From Paenibacillus sp. YPG26 (GTDB lineage Bacteria > Bacillota > Bacilli > Paenibacillales > Paenibacillaceae): a stretch of 64,000 bases of DNA. Below the pieces are notes generated by a model. That model had not been told where the DNA came from, ran no database searches, and saw only the letters and a list, made by a program, of their open reading frames with translations. The stretch covers positions 856,501-920,500 of the forward strand of contig NZ_CP084530.1 in assembly GCF_023704175.1 (NCBI RefSeq), written 5' to 3'. The position numbers were made by a program, and so were the translations under genes. This document shows, piece by piece, positions 43,897 through 51,825 of the stretch. Position 1 is the stretch's first letter, and each line of letters starts with the position of its first letter.

Positions 43897-44067
43897 CTTG
43901 TGTGCGGAGTGTGCTGAATCTGGGGCAATTTGGAGGGGCTGATGTTTCGCATTTTGATCGGTGGGTAAATTAATCAGGTAGCCGCCGACATGGCAGGCAA
44001 GCTGATGAGTATAAAAACGACAACTAACCGGCATAATGCCTTGGTATCTATAAAGGAGAGAACGAAG

Positions 44068-44235
44068 ATGAAAGAACAGGAACAAGCTTTTAAAAGAATC
44101 AAAATAACTGTAAATGGTGAGCCCGTAGGAAATGAGATGTTCATCGATCAGGAGACTTACGTCCCGGTTGCGAGACAGTATGTAACTAATCTGGAGTCGG
44201 CTCAGGCCGAACTAGCTGAGACATCTGTACTATAA
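44068..44235 (+). CDS. Small protein of unknown function (55 aa)
   Basis: ATG 44068 behind AAAGGAGAG. The product (IKITVNGEPVGNEMFIDQETYVPVARQ in its middle) looks like a short beta-hairpin similar in style to copper-amine-oxidase N-terminal stalk repeats, but too short to be sure. A clear terminator follows, which supports a real monocistronic gene. Confidence 0.6.
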   Translation: MKEQEQAFKRIKITVNGEPVGNEMFIDQETYVPVARQYVTNLESAQAELAETSVL

Positions 44236-44268
44236 AATTTAACCATATAGGACATGGGTTGCATAGAG

Positions 44269-44300
44269 ACACTCGGACAGTGAACTGTCCGGGTGTTTTT
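44269..44300 (+). terminator. Rho-independent terminator
   Basis: ACACTCGGACAG-TGAA-CTGTCCGGGTGT then TTTTT. Confidence 0.88.
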
Positions 44301-44451
44301 GATTTTATATTCTCGTTATCGAAGTTGAACTTAAGAATACTCCTAAGCAAGGGTATCGAATGGTCTTGGAAAAGCGATAGCGGTCGTCTTAATATTTAGG
44401 AGATTTTCGACATAATCATCCTGGCTTGTTCCACATAATTCAAAAAAAGAT

Positions 44452-44476
44452 GTTTATCTCCCAGAAGGCGGGGTAA
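44452..44476 (+). promoter_or_regulatory. SigB-type promoter of the KGG-repeat gene
   Basis: GTTTAT (44452-44457), 13-bp spacer, GGGTAA (44471-44476), close to the general-stress consensus GTTTWW-N13-GGGWAW. Confidence 0.72.
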
Positions 44477-44538
44477 TAACATAGCGTAGCAGACAAGACA
44501 GTCTGAACAACTTCAAAAACCATAAGGAGTGATTCATA

Positions 44539-44880
44539 ATGGCACGTAATAACGACAATAACAAGATGAGCCGTGAAGAAGCAGGACGCCTGGGTGGAGA
44601 AGCTACAGCAAAAAATCATGATAAAGAGTTCTACCAGGAAATTGGCCAAAAGGGTGGAGAAGCTACTGCTAAGAACCATGACAGCGAGTTCTACCAAGAG
44701 ATTGGCCAAAAAGGTGGAGAAGCTACCTCAAGAAATCATGATAAAGAATTCTATCAAGAAATTGGTCAAAAAGGCGGCGAAGCCAGAGGGAACTCTGACA
44801 GCGACAGCAGCGATGGTAAAATGAGCCGTGAAGAAGCAGGCCGTAAAGGCGGCGAAGCACGCGCACGCCAACGTGACTAA
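44539..44880 (+). CDS. gsiB: GsiB-like general stress protein with KGG repeats
   Basis: 113 residues, hydrophilic and glycine-rich. Repeats of about 20 residues with the KGGEA core: MSREEAGRLGGEA, three near-identical copies of KNHDxEFYQEIGQKGGEAT, and a last MSREEAGRKGGEA. This is the stress-induced KGG family related to plant LEA hydrophilins and B. subtilis GsiB; it protects against desiccation or salt. The SigB-like promoter upstream agrees. AAGGAG precedes the ATG. Confidence 0.87.
   Translation: MARNNDNNKMSREEAGRLGGEATAKNHDKEFYQEIGQKGGEATAKNHDSEFYQEIGQKGGEATSRNHDKEFYQEIGQKGGEARGNSDSDSSDGKMSREEAGRKGGEARARQRD
44599..44778. repeat. 60-bp coding tandem repeat, three copies
   Basis: Units at 44599-44658, 44659-44718 and 44719-44778, each coding for a 20-residue KGG module. 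Differences are mostly synonymous. Confidence 0.88.
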
Positions 44881-44924
44881 GATTAACTATTGCGAACTAA
44901 ATTTACAAAATATTAGTAGAAAAA

Positions 44925-44958
44925 CCTCGGGTTCTTAACAGACCCGGGGTATTTTCTT
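44925..44958 (+). terminator. Terminator of the KGG-repeat gene
   Basis: AACCTCGGGT, loop, GACCCGGGGT, then ATTTTCTTG. Confidence 0.65.
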
Positions 44959-45062
44959 GATTTTTCATGTCCGATTAAGTTATAGTGGCTAAATGTGTGT
45001 GGAATACTGAATACAAACTTCACCAGAAATGGGAGGGAGTTATTTAATCAGGAGGTATTGCC

Positions 45063-45626
45063 ATGGACCAAAGACCAGAAACAGGACGTTTATTTATTGC
45101 TGTTCCCCTGCCGGATTCCCTTCAGAACACAATTGGTGAGTGGACCAGGGAACACCTTGGACATCTTCAATTCAGGAAATGGGTGCATCCGGCGGATATG
45201 CATATCACGCTGCAATTTCTTGGCGATACACCGCTACAGAAGGTGCCTGAGCTTAGCGAAGCGCTTCGGCATGCTGTCAAGGGCTTTGGATCCTTCCCGC
45301 TGGAGGTTCGCGGGCTGGGTACTTTTGGGCGGCCGGCAGTGCCTAGTATACTTTGGACTGGCATAGATGGGCAGGTGAGCCGCCTGACGGATCTATACAA
45401 GCAGGTGACAGCGGCCACATCCAGATTGGGATTTCAACTGGAGGAGCGTCCGTATAAGCCTCATATTACGCTTGCCCGGTCGTACCAGGGGGAATCTTCT
45501 TTTAACCTGAAAGGCCTTGACTCTACAGTGTCGTTCGGGGAATGGAGCCCTGATTCCGTGGTGATCTACAGGACGCGAATGGGTCGAACTCCGATGTACG
45601 AAGTCACCCAGAGAATCATGTTATGA
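45063..45626 (+). CDS. thpR: RNA 2',3'-cyclic phosphodiesterase ThpR
   Basis: 187 residues, CAGGAGG upstream. The two 2H-phosphoesterase motifs HITLQFLG (about residues 44-51) and HITLARS (about 137-143) define the family. It hydrolyses 2',3'-cyclic RNA ends and can ligate 2'-5' RNA in vitro. Monocistronic. Confidence 0.9.
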   Translation: MDQRPETGRLFIAVPLPDSLQNTIGEWTREHLGHLQFRKWVHPADMHITLQFLGDTPLQKVPELSEALRHAVKGFGSFPLEVRGLGTFGRPAVPSILWTGIDGQVSRLTDLYKQVTAATSRLGFQLEERPYKPHITLARSYQGESSFNLKGLDSTVSFGEWSPDSVVIYRTRMGRTPMYEVTQRIML

Positions 45627-45703
45627 CAATATTTTTGAGAAATTGTTATTCAAAACTCTAAGATTCGGTTACATAACATAGAGTGTGCACGAACAAGTGT
45701 GCC

Positions 45704-45752
45704 TTATAAAGCGTCTCCCGAGGAGAGCGGGGGGTTAAGGACGACTTTATAA
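45704..45752 (+). ncRNA. Candidate structured leader of the cell-wall hydrolase gene
   Basis: TTATAAAGCGTC pairs with GACGACTTTATAA (one bulged A), enclosing a second G/C-rich hairpin (CCCG...CGGG) and a GGGGGTTAAG stretch. The element ends 34 bp before the start codon. No known riboswitch consensus matched by eye. Confidence 0.35.
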
Positions 45753-45786
45753 CAGAGAGAGAATCTACCGGACGCAGGAGGTCATT

Positions 45787-46551
45787 ATGGATTTATTCAA
45801 ACAAAACCGTTACGTCGCGCTGTTGATCGGCGCTATTCTAGTATGTGTGGGATCAATATGTCTACTTTGGAGAACGGCGGGAATAGAGGATCAGGGGATT
45901 ATGAGTATGCCAAGATTGGGTGCAGAGTCCACGGTCTCTATGCTGCAAGCTCAGTCTTTGCGTCCATACGTGGCTTCAAATTCTGTGATACAGAGGACAA
46001 GTCCGTCCCATGTTGCAACAGAAGGACATGCCTTAAATAAGGCGTTAGAGAAACGCAAAATAGTCAAGGAGCAGCCGATTACTGCTGCAAAAATCGACAA
46101 AACCATCCCCCCGAAACAAATCTTCTTCACGAGAACGGCGCTGTTAAGCCCGGAGGATAAGAGTAAATCCACCTGGAAATACGCGCTGTCGGAAGAAGAG
46201 CTGCTTCTCCTGCAAAAGATTGTTATGGCAGAAGCAGAGGGCGAACCGTACGAGGGCAAAGTGGCAGTTGCCAATGTTGTCCTGAACCGGCTGCGGTCAG
46301 CCAATTATCCCGATACTATTAGAGAAGTTGTATATCAGAAATTTCAATTCAGTCCTGTTCGGAATGGTCGATTAAAGCGTGTAACGCCCAACAAGGATAC
46401 GGTTCGTGCAGTAACCGAAGCCCTGCATGGACGCAAGGAAGTCAGCGATGATACTTACTATTTCCTGTCCATTAAGCTTGCCAGTGATCTAACCGTTGCG
46501 CGTACCCAGAAGAAAATCAAACAGATCGGCAATCATACTTTTTATAAATAG
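45787..46551 (+). CDS. SleB-type cell-wall hydrolase
   Basis: 254 residues. N-terminal membrane anchor (residues 9-28), a linker of about 100 residues, then a Hydrolase_2 (SleB/CwlJ) domain (about 135-254): LLLQKIVMAEAEGEPYEGKVAVANVVLNRL and FQFSPVRNG. The catalytic Glu is in AEAEGEP. It cleaves peptidoglycan, in spores or growing cells. GGAGG precedes the ATG. It converges on the glycosyltransferase gene 21 bp away. Confidence 0.87.
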   Translation: MDLFKQNRYVALLIGAILVCVGSICLLWRTAGIEDQGIMSMPRLGAESTVSMLQAQSLRPYVASNSVIQRTSPSHVATEGHALNKALEKRKIVKEQPITAAKIDKTIPPKQIFFTRTALLSPEDKSKSTWKYALSEEELLLLQKIVMAEAEGEPYEGKVAVANVVLNRLRSANYPDTIREVVYQKFQFSPVRNGRLKRVTPNKDTVRAVTEALHGRKEVSDDTYYFLSIKLASDLTVARTQKKIKQIGNHTFYK

Positions 46552-46572
46552 ATCAAGGCTCTTATATTAGTG

Positions 46573-47760
46573 TTACATGCTGAACTGCCGAAGTGCCTGT
46601 GATTCACTGTTATGTCTAAATGGTGTGGAGAACGAAGAGTCAAAGAGCATTTCTACTAAATCATGAGCACAGCGGTCCGGCTTGTAGTTGTTCCTGAAAG
46701 CGTGCTGCGGGTCTGACTTGATCTGTTCAGAATGGTATCTGCTGGTTAGCCGTGCGAACCATCGATCAATCGCTTCTGCCTCCAGTGTCTCGCCGTAACC
46801 ACTGGTCACGAAATACTGCCGGTTGCTCTCTTCTTGACCGGGAATGGATTCACAGAACAACATGGGAAGCCCCTTGGCCAGCGCTTCTGTACAGGTCATA
46901 CCGCCCGGCTTGGTAATTAGCAGATCAGACGCATCCATCCATTTACTGATTTCTTTGGTATGACCCAGGATTACCACATGGGGATGATCAAAGCCTGGAT
47001 GACTCTTCAGCTTGGCAGCCAGCTTCTCATTCGTGCCTGTACAAAAGACTAGTTGAACCTTGTCTCTCCAGGAAGTTAGCGAGTCTAGAACCTGCTTCTT
47101 GAACAGAAGTCCCCATCCGCCGCCCATGATCAAGACGGTTGGAATGTTGCGGAGTTGTAATTCCTTCCGTACGCAGCTCTTGTTCCGCGCCGTCCAGAAA
47201 TTCGGATGCACTGGGATGCCGGTCACATGAACCGCCTCAGATTTGATACCCCGTCTCAGGAGTAATCTGCGGACCTCGGGAGTGGAGACCAGGTAGCGGT
47301 CCACTTCAGGGTTGACCCATGCAGCATGGGCATCATAATCAGTAATGACTGTATATAGAGGCACTTTAAGTCCTGCCGATTTGAGTCGGGAGATGACCGC
47401 ACACGGAATCGGATGGGTGCATATGATCAGATCCGGCTTCAACTGTTCGATAACATTTGCGGTATGGGTGTAGAAAATTTTGTGAAGAGCAAGCCGGGTC
47501 AACCGGTTAATGGGCTTCTCATACTGTTTGCGGTACAGCATCCCTACCAGAGCTGGACTTGTAATCACCGTCTTGCGGTAAGCAGACAGAATAATCGGTG
47601 CTACTACCGGATTGAGAAAAGAACCCAGCTCCAGTACTTTGGTCTGTATCCCGGGGCTAATCTTTTTCATACCTGCTGCCAGAGCGTATGCGGCCTGGGT
47701 ATGCCCGCTTCCAAAACCTTCAGATAGAATAAGCACTCTTTTTCTGTTCACTTTGTTCAC
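46573..47760 (-). CDS. UgtP-like diacylglycerol glycosyltransferase
   Basis: 395 residues from GTG 47760; AGGAGG is 14 bp upstream and part of a palindrome. GT28-type fold as in MurG and MGDG synthase/UgtP: VLILSEGFGSGHTQAAYAL at the N-terminus, LIMGGGWGLL, LGHTKEISKWMDASDLLITKPGGMTCTEALAKGLPM (UDP-sugar site). It likely adds glucose to diacylglycerol for glycolipids and lipoteichoic acid anchors. The activity is inferred. Confidence 0.85.
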   Translation of the reverse strand: MNKVNRKRVLILSEGFGSGHTQAAYALAAGMKKISPGIQTKVLELGSFLNPVVAPIILSAYRKTVITSPALVGMLYRKQYEKPINRLTRLALHKIFYTHTANVIEQLKPDLIICTHPIPCAVISRLKSAGLKVPLYTVITDYDAHAAWVNPEVDRYLVSTPEVRRLLLRRGIKSEAVHVTGIPVHPNFWTARNKSCVRKELQLRNIPTVLIMGGGWGLLFKKQVLDSLTSWRDKVQLVFCTGTNEKLAAKLKSHPGFDHPHVVILGHTKEISKWMDASDLLITKPGGMTCTEALAKGLPMLFCESIPGQEESNRQYFVTSGYGETLEAEAIDRWFARLTSRYHSEQIKSDPQHAFRNNYKPDRCAHDLVEMLFDSSFSTPFRHNSESQALRQFSM

Positions 47761-47774
47761 CTGCTTTATTTAGT

Positions 47775-47792
47775 CCTCCTTATATAAGGAGG
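47775..47792 (-). promoter_or_regulatory. Palindrome containing the Shine-Dalgarno of the glycosyltransferase gene
   Basis: CCTCCT-TATATA-AGGAGG: on the minus-strand mRNA the AGGAGG can pair with CCTCCT just upstream, hiding the ribosome-binding site. Confidence 0.45.
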
Positions 47793-47998
47793 CTATTTTT
47801 TTTGAAGAAAAGGCCTGGCTTCATTGTTCCATATGTATATTAACACTGTTCACTTGTCTATAGTTTATTTCGATTCCTATCTTTAGAGAACAGGCCACGG
47901 ACCAGATATATACTGGACCAAGGTCGGGGAGGAAACGGACGGGCTAAATTAGGTCTTGCACCAGAAAAGAGAAAGTGGTACATTTGTAATCGACCAAA

Positions 47999-48021
47999 TG
48001 ACTAAATGAGAATTTTAGTCA
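47999..48021. promoter_or_regulatory. Operator shared by the two yhgD-like regulators, copy 1
   Basis: TGACTA-N11-TAGTCA, 35 bp before the TetR gene. An equally spaced copy with the same arms lies at 51142-51164. Confidence 0.78.
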
Positions 48022-48055
48022 GTCATACGGATTTGTTTGGGGAAGGGTGAAGTTC

Positions 48056-48637
48056 ATGCATGTGGCGGTGGATCGCCGACAGCAGATTGTTGACGCGGCT
48101 GCCAAATCGTTTGCCTTGTTCGGGTATAAGGCGACGACCATGGAGCAGGTAGCGAAGATAGCAAGCGTAGGCAAGGGAACGATCTACACATTTTTCGCGA
48201 ACAAGGAACAGTTATTCGATGAGATTCTGCGTTCGGTATTAAGGGAAATGAAGCGTATTATCGCGCAGGAGATTCAAGCAGGCAGGCCCTTTGTCGATAA
48301 TATGCAGCGCAGTCTGGATGCTCTGCTGGATTTCCGGGATCAGCATGAGCTTCTGATTAAGCTGTCTCAAGAGGTTCGTGACTTCGGCACCCCTCAGGCT
48401 AAGGAAGCCATGCACCGGGTTGAGCAAGTCATCCTTGAACACTTGGAAGGACAGATCGTCCGTGCCATGGAACAGAACGCGATCCGCCGCATGGACCCGA
48501 AGATCATCTCTTTCGTTATGCTGGAGCTATATATTGCGCTCACTTCGGAATGGAGCAAGAATCATGACCCGCTGGACAAAGAACAGATCAAGCAGGTGTC
48601 CCGGATTCTTTTGGCAGAAGGGCTCTCGGTAAAGTAA
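48056..48637 (+). CDS. yhgD: TetR-family regulator, first yhgD-like copy
   Basis: 193 residues from ATG 48056 (GGAAGGG 8 bp upstream; GTG 48047 overlaps it). N-terminal HTH: ALFGYKATTMEQVAKIASVGKGTIYTFFANKEQLFDEIL. The C-terminal ligand domain is TetR_C-like. It is followed 56 bp later by yhgE, as yhgD-yhgE in B. subtilis. It probably represses its own operon through the palindrome upstream. Confidence 0.83.
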   Translation: MHVAVDRRQQIVDAAAKSFALFGYKATTMEQVAKIASVGKGTIYTFFANKEQLFDEILRSVLREMKRIIAQEIQAGRPFVDNMQRSLDALLDFRDQHELLIKLSQEVRDFGTPQAKEAMHRVEQVILEHLEGQIVRAMEQNAIRRMDPKIISFVMLELYIALTSEWSKNHDPLDKEQIKQVSRILLAEGLSVK

Positions 48638-48693
48638 GCCGGAAGCGTGTTGGAATGGTAGAAGCTTTAGATTAAATAAGGAGTGTTGTAAGA

Positions 48694-50877
48694 ATGAAAT
48701 CGATGTCTGTGTTTTTCAGTGATTTAATATCCAGCTTCAAGAAGCCGAAAGTGATCATTCCCATCCTGGTAGTATTGTTCATTCCTGTGCTCTACAGCGG
48801 GATGTTCCTGACCGCCTTCTGGGATCCTTACGGTAAGATGGGCGATCTACCTGTCGCTGTAGTGAATCAGGACAAGGGAGCCGAGTTCAATGAGAAGTCC
48901 CTGCATGTCGGTGAGGATCTTGTGGCGGAACTGAGGAAGAGTGACGACTTTAAGTGGGAGTTCGTAAGTCGGCAGGCGGCGGATGAGGGAATGAAAGATA
49001 ATAAGTATTACATGACTATCGTCATTCCAGAAGATTTCTCCTCCAAGGCAACGACGGTGATGGATGAGCATCCAGATCCGGCCGATATCCTGTTCGTACC
49101 GAATGAAGGTTATAACTTCCTGGCAGGACAGATCGGGGGTACCGCAGTCAAAGAGATCAAGTCCAAGGTGTCGGCTAAAGTAACTGAGGCCTATACAGAA
49201 ACACTGCTTACCCAGGTAGAGAAGGTGTCCGGTGGACTATCTGACGCAGGCAGCGGCGCGGACACGATTCATGAGGGGGCTGCCAAGCTTCAGGATGGAG
49301 CCGGCAAGCTGAAGGATAATCTGGCGAAGCTGGTTGAAGGAACAGTCAAATTGCAGGACGGGGTAACACCACTTGCTAATGGAATCAGTTCACTGAACCA
49401 AGGTGCCAAAGATTTGCAAAATGGGGCAGTGAAGCTGTCTGGAGGCTTAGGACAGTTATCGGCTGCTGAGAAACAGCTGGAGAACGGTGCGGTTGCGGCC
49501 CAGCAGGGGGGAACCAAGCTTCAGGCGGGTCTCCAATCCTCACTTGAAGGAACGACCAAGTTAGATGCTGGTCTTGAAGCAGCCCAGCAGGGCAGCAGTA
49601 AGCTTCAGGCTGGCATGGAGACTGCGCTTCAGGGAAGCGGGAAGGTAGCCGAAGGCGCCGACGGGGTAGCTAAAGGTCTGGAACAAGTCATGAAGGCAAG
49701 TCCAGAACTTGCCAGCAATCCGCAGATGCAGAAGCTGCTTGCAGCAAGTATGGCCGTAGCCAAGGGCAGTGAGCAGGTTCATGAAGGCCAACAGCAGCTT
49801 GCCCAAGGCGTTAAGAGCCTGAATGATGCACAGCAGCAGCTGGCACAAGGCAGCGGACAACTGGTTAAGGGTCAGCAGCAGCTTGTGGGAGGATCAGCCC
49901 AGCTGAATGAGGGGCAGTCCCGTCTTGCAGCGGGTATGCAGCAATTCGGAAGCAAGCTGTCTGAGGCAGCGGCAGGCAGTAAGGAACTTGCGGCTGGAAC
50001 CGGGAAGTTAAGTGCCGGTACAGAACAGCTGGGTGCTGGGGTCAGCAAGCTTACAGGTGGTGTTGATGCAATTGCCAGCGGGTCCAAGCAGTTGGATACA
50101 GGCGCAGGACAATTGAAAGAAGGCACAGGCAAGCTGGCCGACGGTTCCGGAGAACTGGCGACAAAGCTTAACGATGCAGCGAAGCAGACATCAGAAGTCA
50201 AAGCTTCGGACGACACAGTTAGTATGTATGCCAAACCTGTTGGAGTTACAGAGAACAAGTATAATCCGGTACCTAACTACGGAACGGGCTTCGCACCTTA
50301 CTTCTTGTCTCTTGGTTTATTCGTGGGTGCACTGATTGCTACTCTTGTTATTCCGCTCCGTGGATCTTCTGTCCAAGAAGCAAGCGGCTGGAACCGCTTT
50401 GTAAGCCGCACCTTGTCTTTTGGCCTGATGAGTCTGGTCCAATCCCTGTTTGCGGTTACGCTTGTGCTGTACGGACTTAAGCTTCAAGTTCAGAATGTGC
50501 CTATGATGTTCTTGTTCAGTTTTATAACAAGCCTAAGCTTTATGTTCATTATCCAAGCTCTTGTAACATGGCTTGATAATCCTGGACGTTTCGTAGCCAT
50601 TCTGATCCTGATTATTCAATTAACAACGAGTGCGGGAACATTCCCGATTGAACTGATTCCTGACTGGATGAAAGTATTTAATCCGCTGCTGCCTATGACC
50701 TACAGTGTCTCAGGCTACAAAGCCGTGATCTCAAGCGGGGATATGCATGCGGCTTGGTCTAATGTAGGAGTGCTTGCGATGTTCGGAGGGACTTTCCTGA
50801 TATTGACTTTGGTGTACTTCCTTATGAAGCACAAACGCAATACCGAGGTTGAGAATGAACAGATCTTGACCGCTTAA
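48694..50877 (+). CDS. yhgE: YhgE/Pip-type membrane protein, first copy
   Basis: 727 residues. N-terminal helix (about 18-38), a large extracellular part (40-530) whose second half is a long series of short repeats of the type GxxxLxxGxxxLxxG (coiled or solenoid), then five to six C-terminal helices (about 540-720) of ABC-2/Pip type. Pip is a phage receptor in Lactococcus, while YhgE has an unknown role. AAGGAG precedes the ATG. Confidence 0.85.
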   Translation: MKSMSVFFSDLISSFKKPKVIIPILVVLFIPVLYSGMFLTAFWDPYGKMGDLPVAVVNQDKGAEFNEKSLHVGEDLVAELRKSDDFKWEFVSRQAADEGMKDNKYYMTIVIPEDFSSKATTVMDEHPDPADILFVPNEGYNFLAGQIGGTAVKEIKSKVSAKVTEAYTETLLTQVEKVSGGLSDAGSGADTIHEGAAKLQDGAGKLKDNLAKLVEGTVKLQDGVTPLANGISSLNQGAKDLQNGAVKLSGGLGQLSAAEKQLENGAVAAQQGGTKLQAGLQSSLEGTTKLDAGLEAAQQGSSKLQAGMETALQGSGKVAEGADGVAKGLEQVMKASPELASNPQMQKLLAASMAVAKGSEQVHEGQQQLAQGVKSLNDAQQQLAQGSGQLVKGQQQLVGGSAQLNEGQSRLAAGMQQFGSKLSEAAAGSKELAAGTGKLSAGTEQLGAGVSKLTGGVDAIASGSKQLDTGAGQLKEGTGKLADGSGELATKLNDAAKQTSEVKASDDTVSMYAKPVGVTENKYNPVPNYGTGFAPYFLSLGLFVGALIATLVIPLRGSSVQEASGWNRFVSRTLSFGLMSLVQSLFAVTLVLYGLKLQVQNVPMMFLFSFITSLSFMFIIQALVTWLDNPGRFVAILILIIQLTTSAGTFPIELIPDWMKVFNPLLPMTYSVSGYKAVISSGDMHAAWSNVGVLAMFGGTFLILTLVYFLMKHKRNTEVENEQILTA

Positions 50878-50978
50878 GAAGTTCAATCTACGAAATCACT
50901 GGAGCTAGAGCTAGAGCTAGCTAGAGTGTCAGTGTTAATCAGCTGTAAACAATATATGAAGCATCGTTATACACCCTA

Positions 50979-51047
50979 TACACCCTTTAGAATGAGTGCA
51001 TGGATAGACTTTTGGTTATCCGATCAATTCTAGAGGGTGTATTTTTG
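50979..51047 (+). terminator. Two-tier terminator hairpin
   Basis: TACACCCTTTAGAAT pairs with ATTCTAGAGGGTGTA (one G-U), enclosing an inner GGATAGA/TTATCC hairpin, followed by TTTTT. Confidence 0.8.
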
Positions 51048-51141
51048 TGCTGTCGGCATGATAATAAGGATCGCCCGGGGCGATGCAGGAATCAGGATTT
51101 GCAAATGGTAAAAAAGAGTGATAAATTTAACGATGACCGAG

Positions 51142-51164
51142 TGACTAGGAATGGAAAATAGTCA
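51142..51164. promoter_or_regulatory. Shared TetR operator, copy 2
   Basis: TGACTA-N11-TAGTCA, with the same arms and spacing as copy 1, followed by GT in both copies; 41 bp before the second TetR gene. Confidence 0.78.
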
Positions 51165-51205
51165 GTTACCAGCTTGTGAAACTTGTTATAGAAAGGAGGA
51201 CAACG

Positions 51206-51784
51206 ATGTCTACAGTAGACCGCCGCACCATGGTCATCGAAGCAGCGACCAAATCCTTCTCCATGTTCGGCTATAAAGCGACGACCATGGATCAGGTAGC
51301 CCGGATAGCCAATGTCGGCAAAGGGACGATCTATACGTTTTTTGCTAATAAAGAGGAATTGTTCGATGAGATTCTGCATGTGGTAATTGGAGAAATGAAG
51401 CGGATTACCGAAAAGGAAGTTCACGAAGACAAAGCCTTCTTCGATAATCTGTATCGGGGATTGGATGCGGTGCTTGAATTCAGAAAGGATCACGAACTGC
51501 TCCTCAAGCTCTCGCAGGAGGTAAGGGAGTTCGGCACACCCCAGGCCATGGAGGCCATGCAGCGGGTTGAGAATGTGATTCTGGATTACCTGGAGAAGCA
51601 GCTCAAGCGGGCGGAAGAGCAGGGAGAGATTCGCGAAATTGATTCCAAGGTGGCCGCTTTTGTCATGCTGAAGCTGTATATTGCTCTGGCATCCGATTGG
51701 AACAAGCATCATGATCCCATGGACAAGGAACAAATCAAATCCTACATCAGGATCTTTTTGGCAGAAGGCCTGGCCATCGACTAG
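51206..51784 (+). CDS. yhgD: TetR-family regulator, second yhgD-like copy
   Basis: 192 residues from ATG 51206 (AAAGGAGG upstream). The HTH region differs from the first copy at few positions (SMFGYKATTMDQVARIANVGKGTIYTFFANKEELFDEIL), so the two proteins are clear paralogues likely to read the same operator. Followed 41 bp later by the second yhgE. Confidence 0.83.
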   Translation: MSTVDRRTMVIEAATKSFSMFGYKATTMDQVARIANVGKGTIYTFFANKEELFDEILHVVIGEMKRITEKEVHEDKAFFDNLYRGLDAVLEFRKDHELLLKLSQEVREFGTPQAMEAMQRVENVILDYLEKQLKRAEEQGEIREIDSKVAAFVMLKLYIALASDWNKHHDPMDKEQIKSYIRIFLAEGLAID

Positions 51785-51825
51785 CACAATCAGATTGAAA
51801 GCTGAATAAGGAGTGGGAAATCGCA

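Larger units (their letters stand above)
44236..44538. other. Intergenic region with terminator and stress promoter
   Basis: Holds the terminator at 44269-44300 and the SigB-type promoter at 44452-44476; otherwise nothing recognised. Confidence 0.5.
50878..51205. other. Intergenic region between the two yhgDE cassettes
   Basis: Contains a small (GAGCTA) x3 direct repeat at 50902-50919, the terminator at 50979-51047 and operator copy 2. No gene seen. Confidence 0.5.

Noticed and set aside
50902..50930. (GAGCTA)n repeat as a phase-variable tract
   Set aside because: Only three units, non-coding, and upstream of a terminator, so an effect on expression is unlikely.
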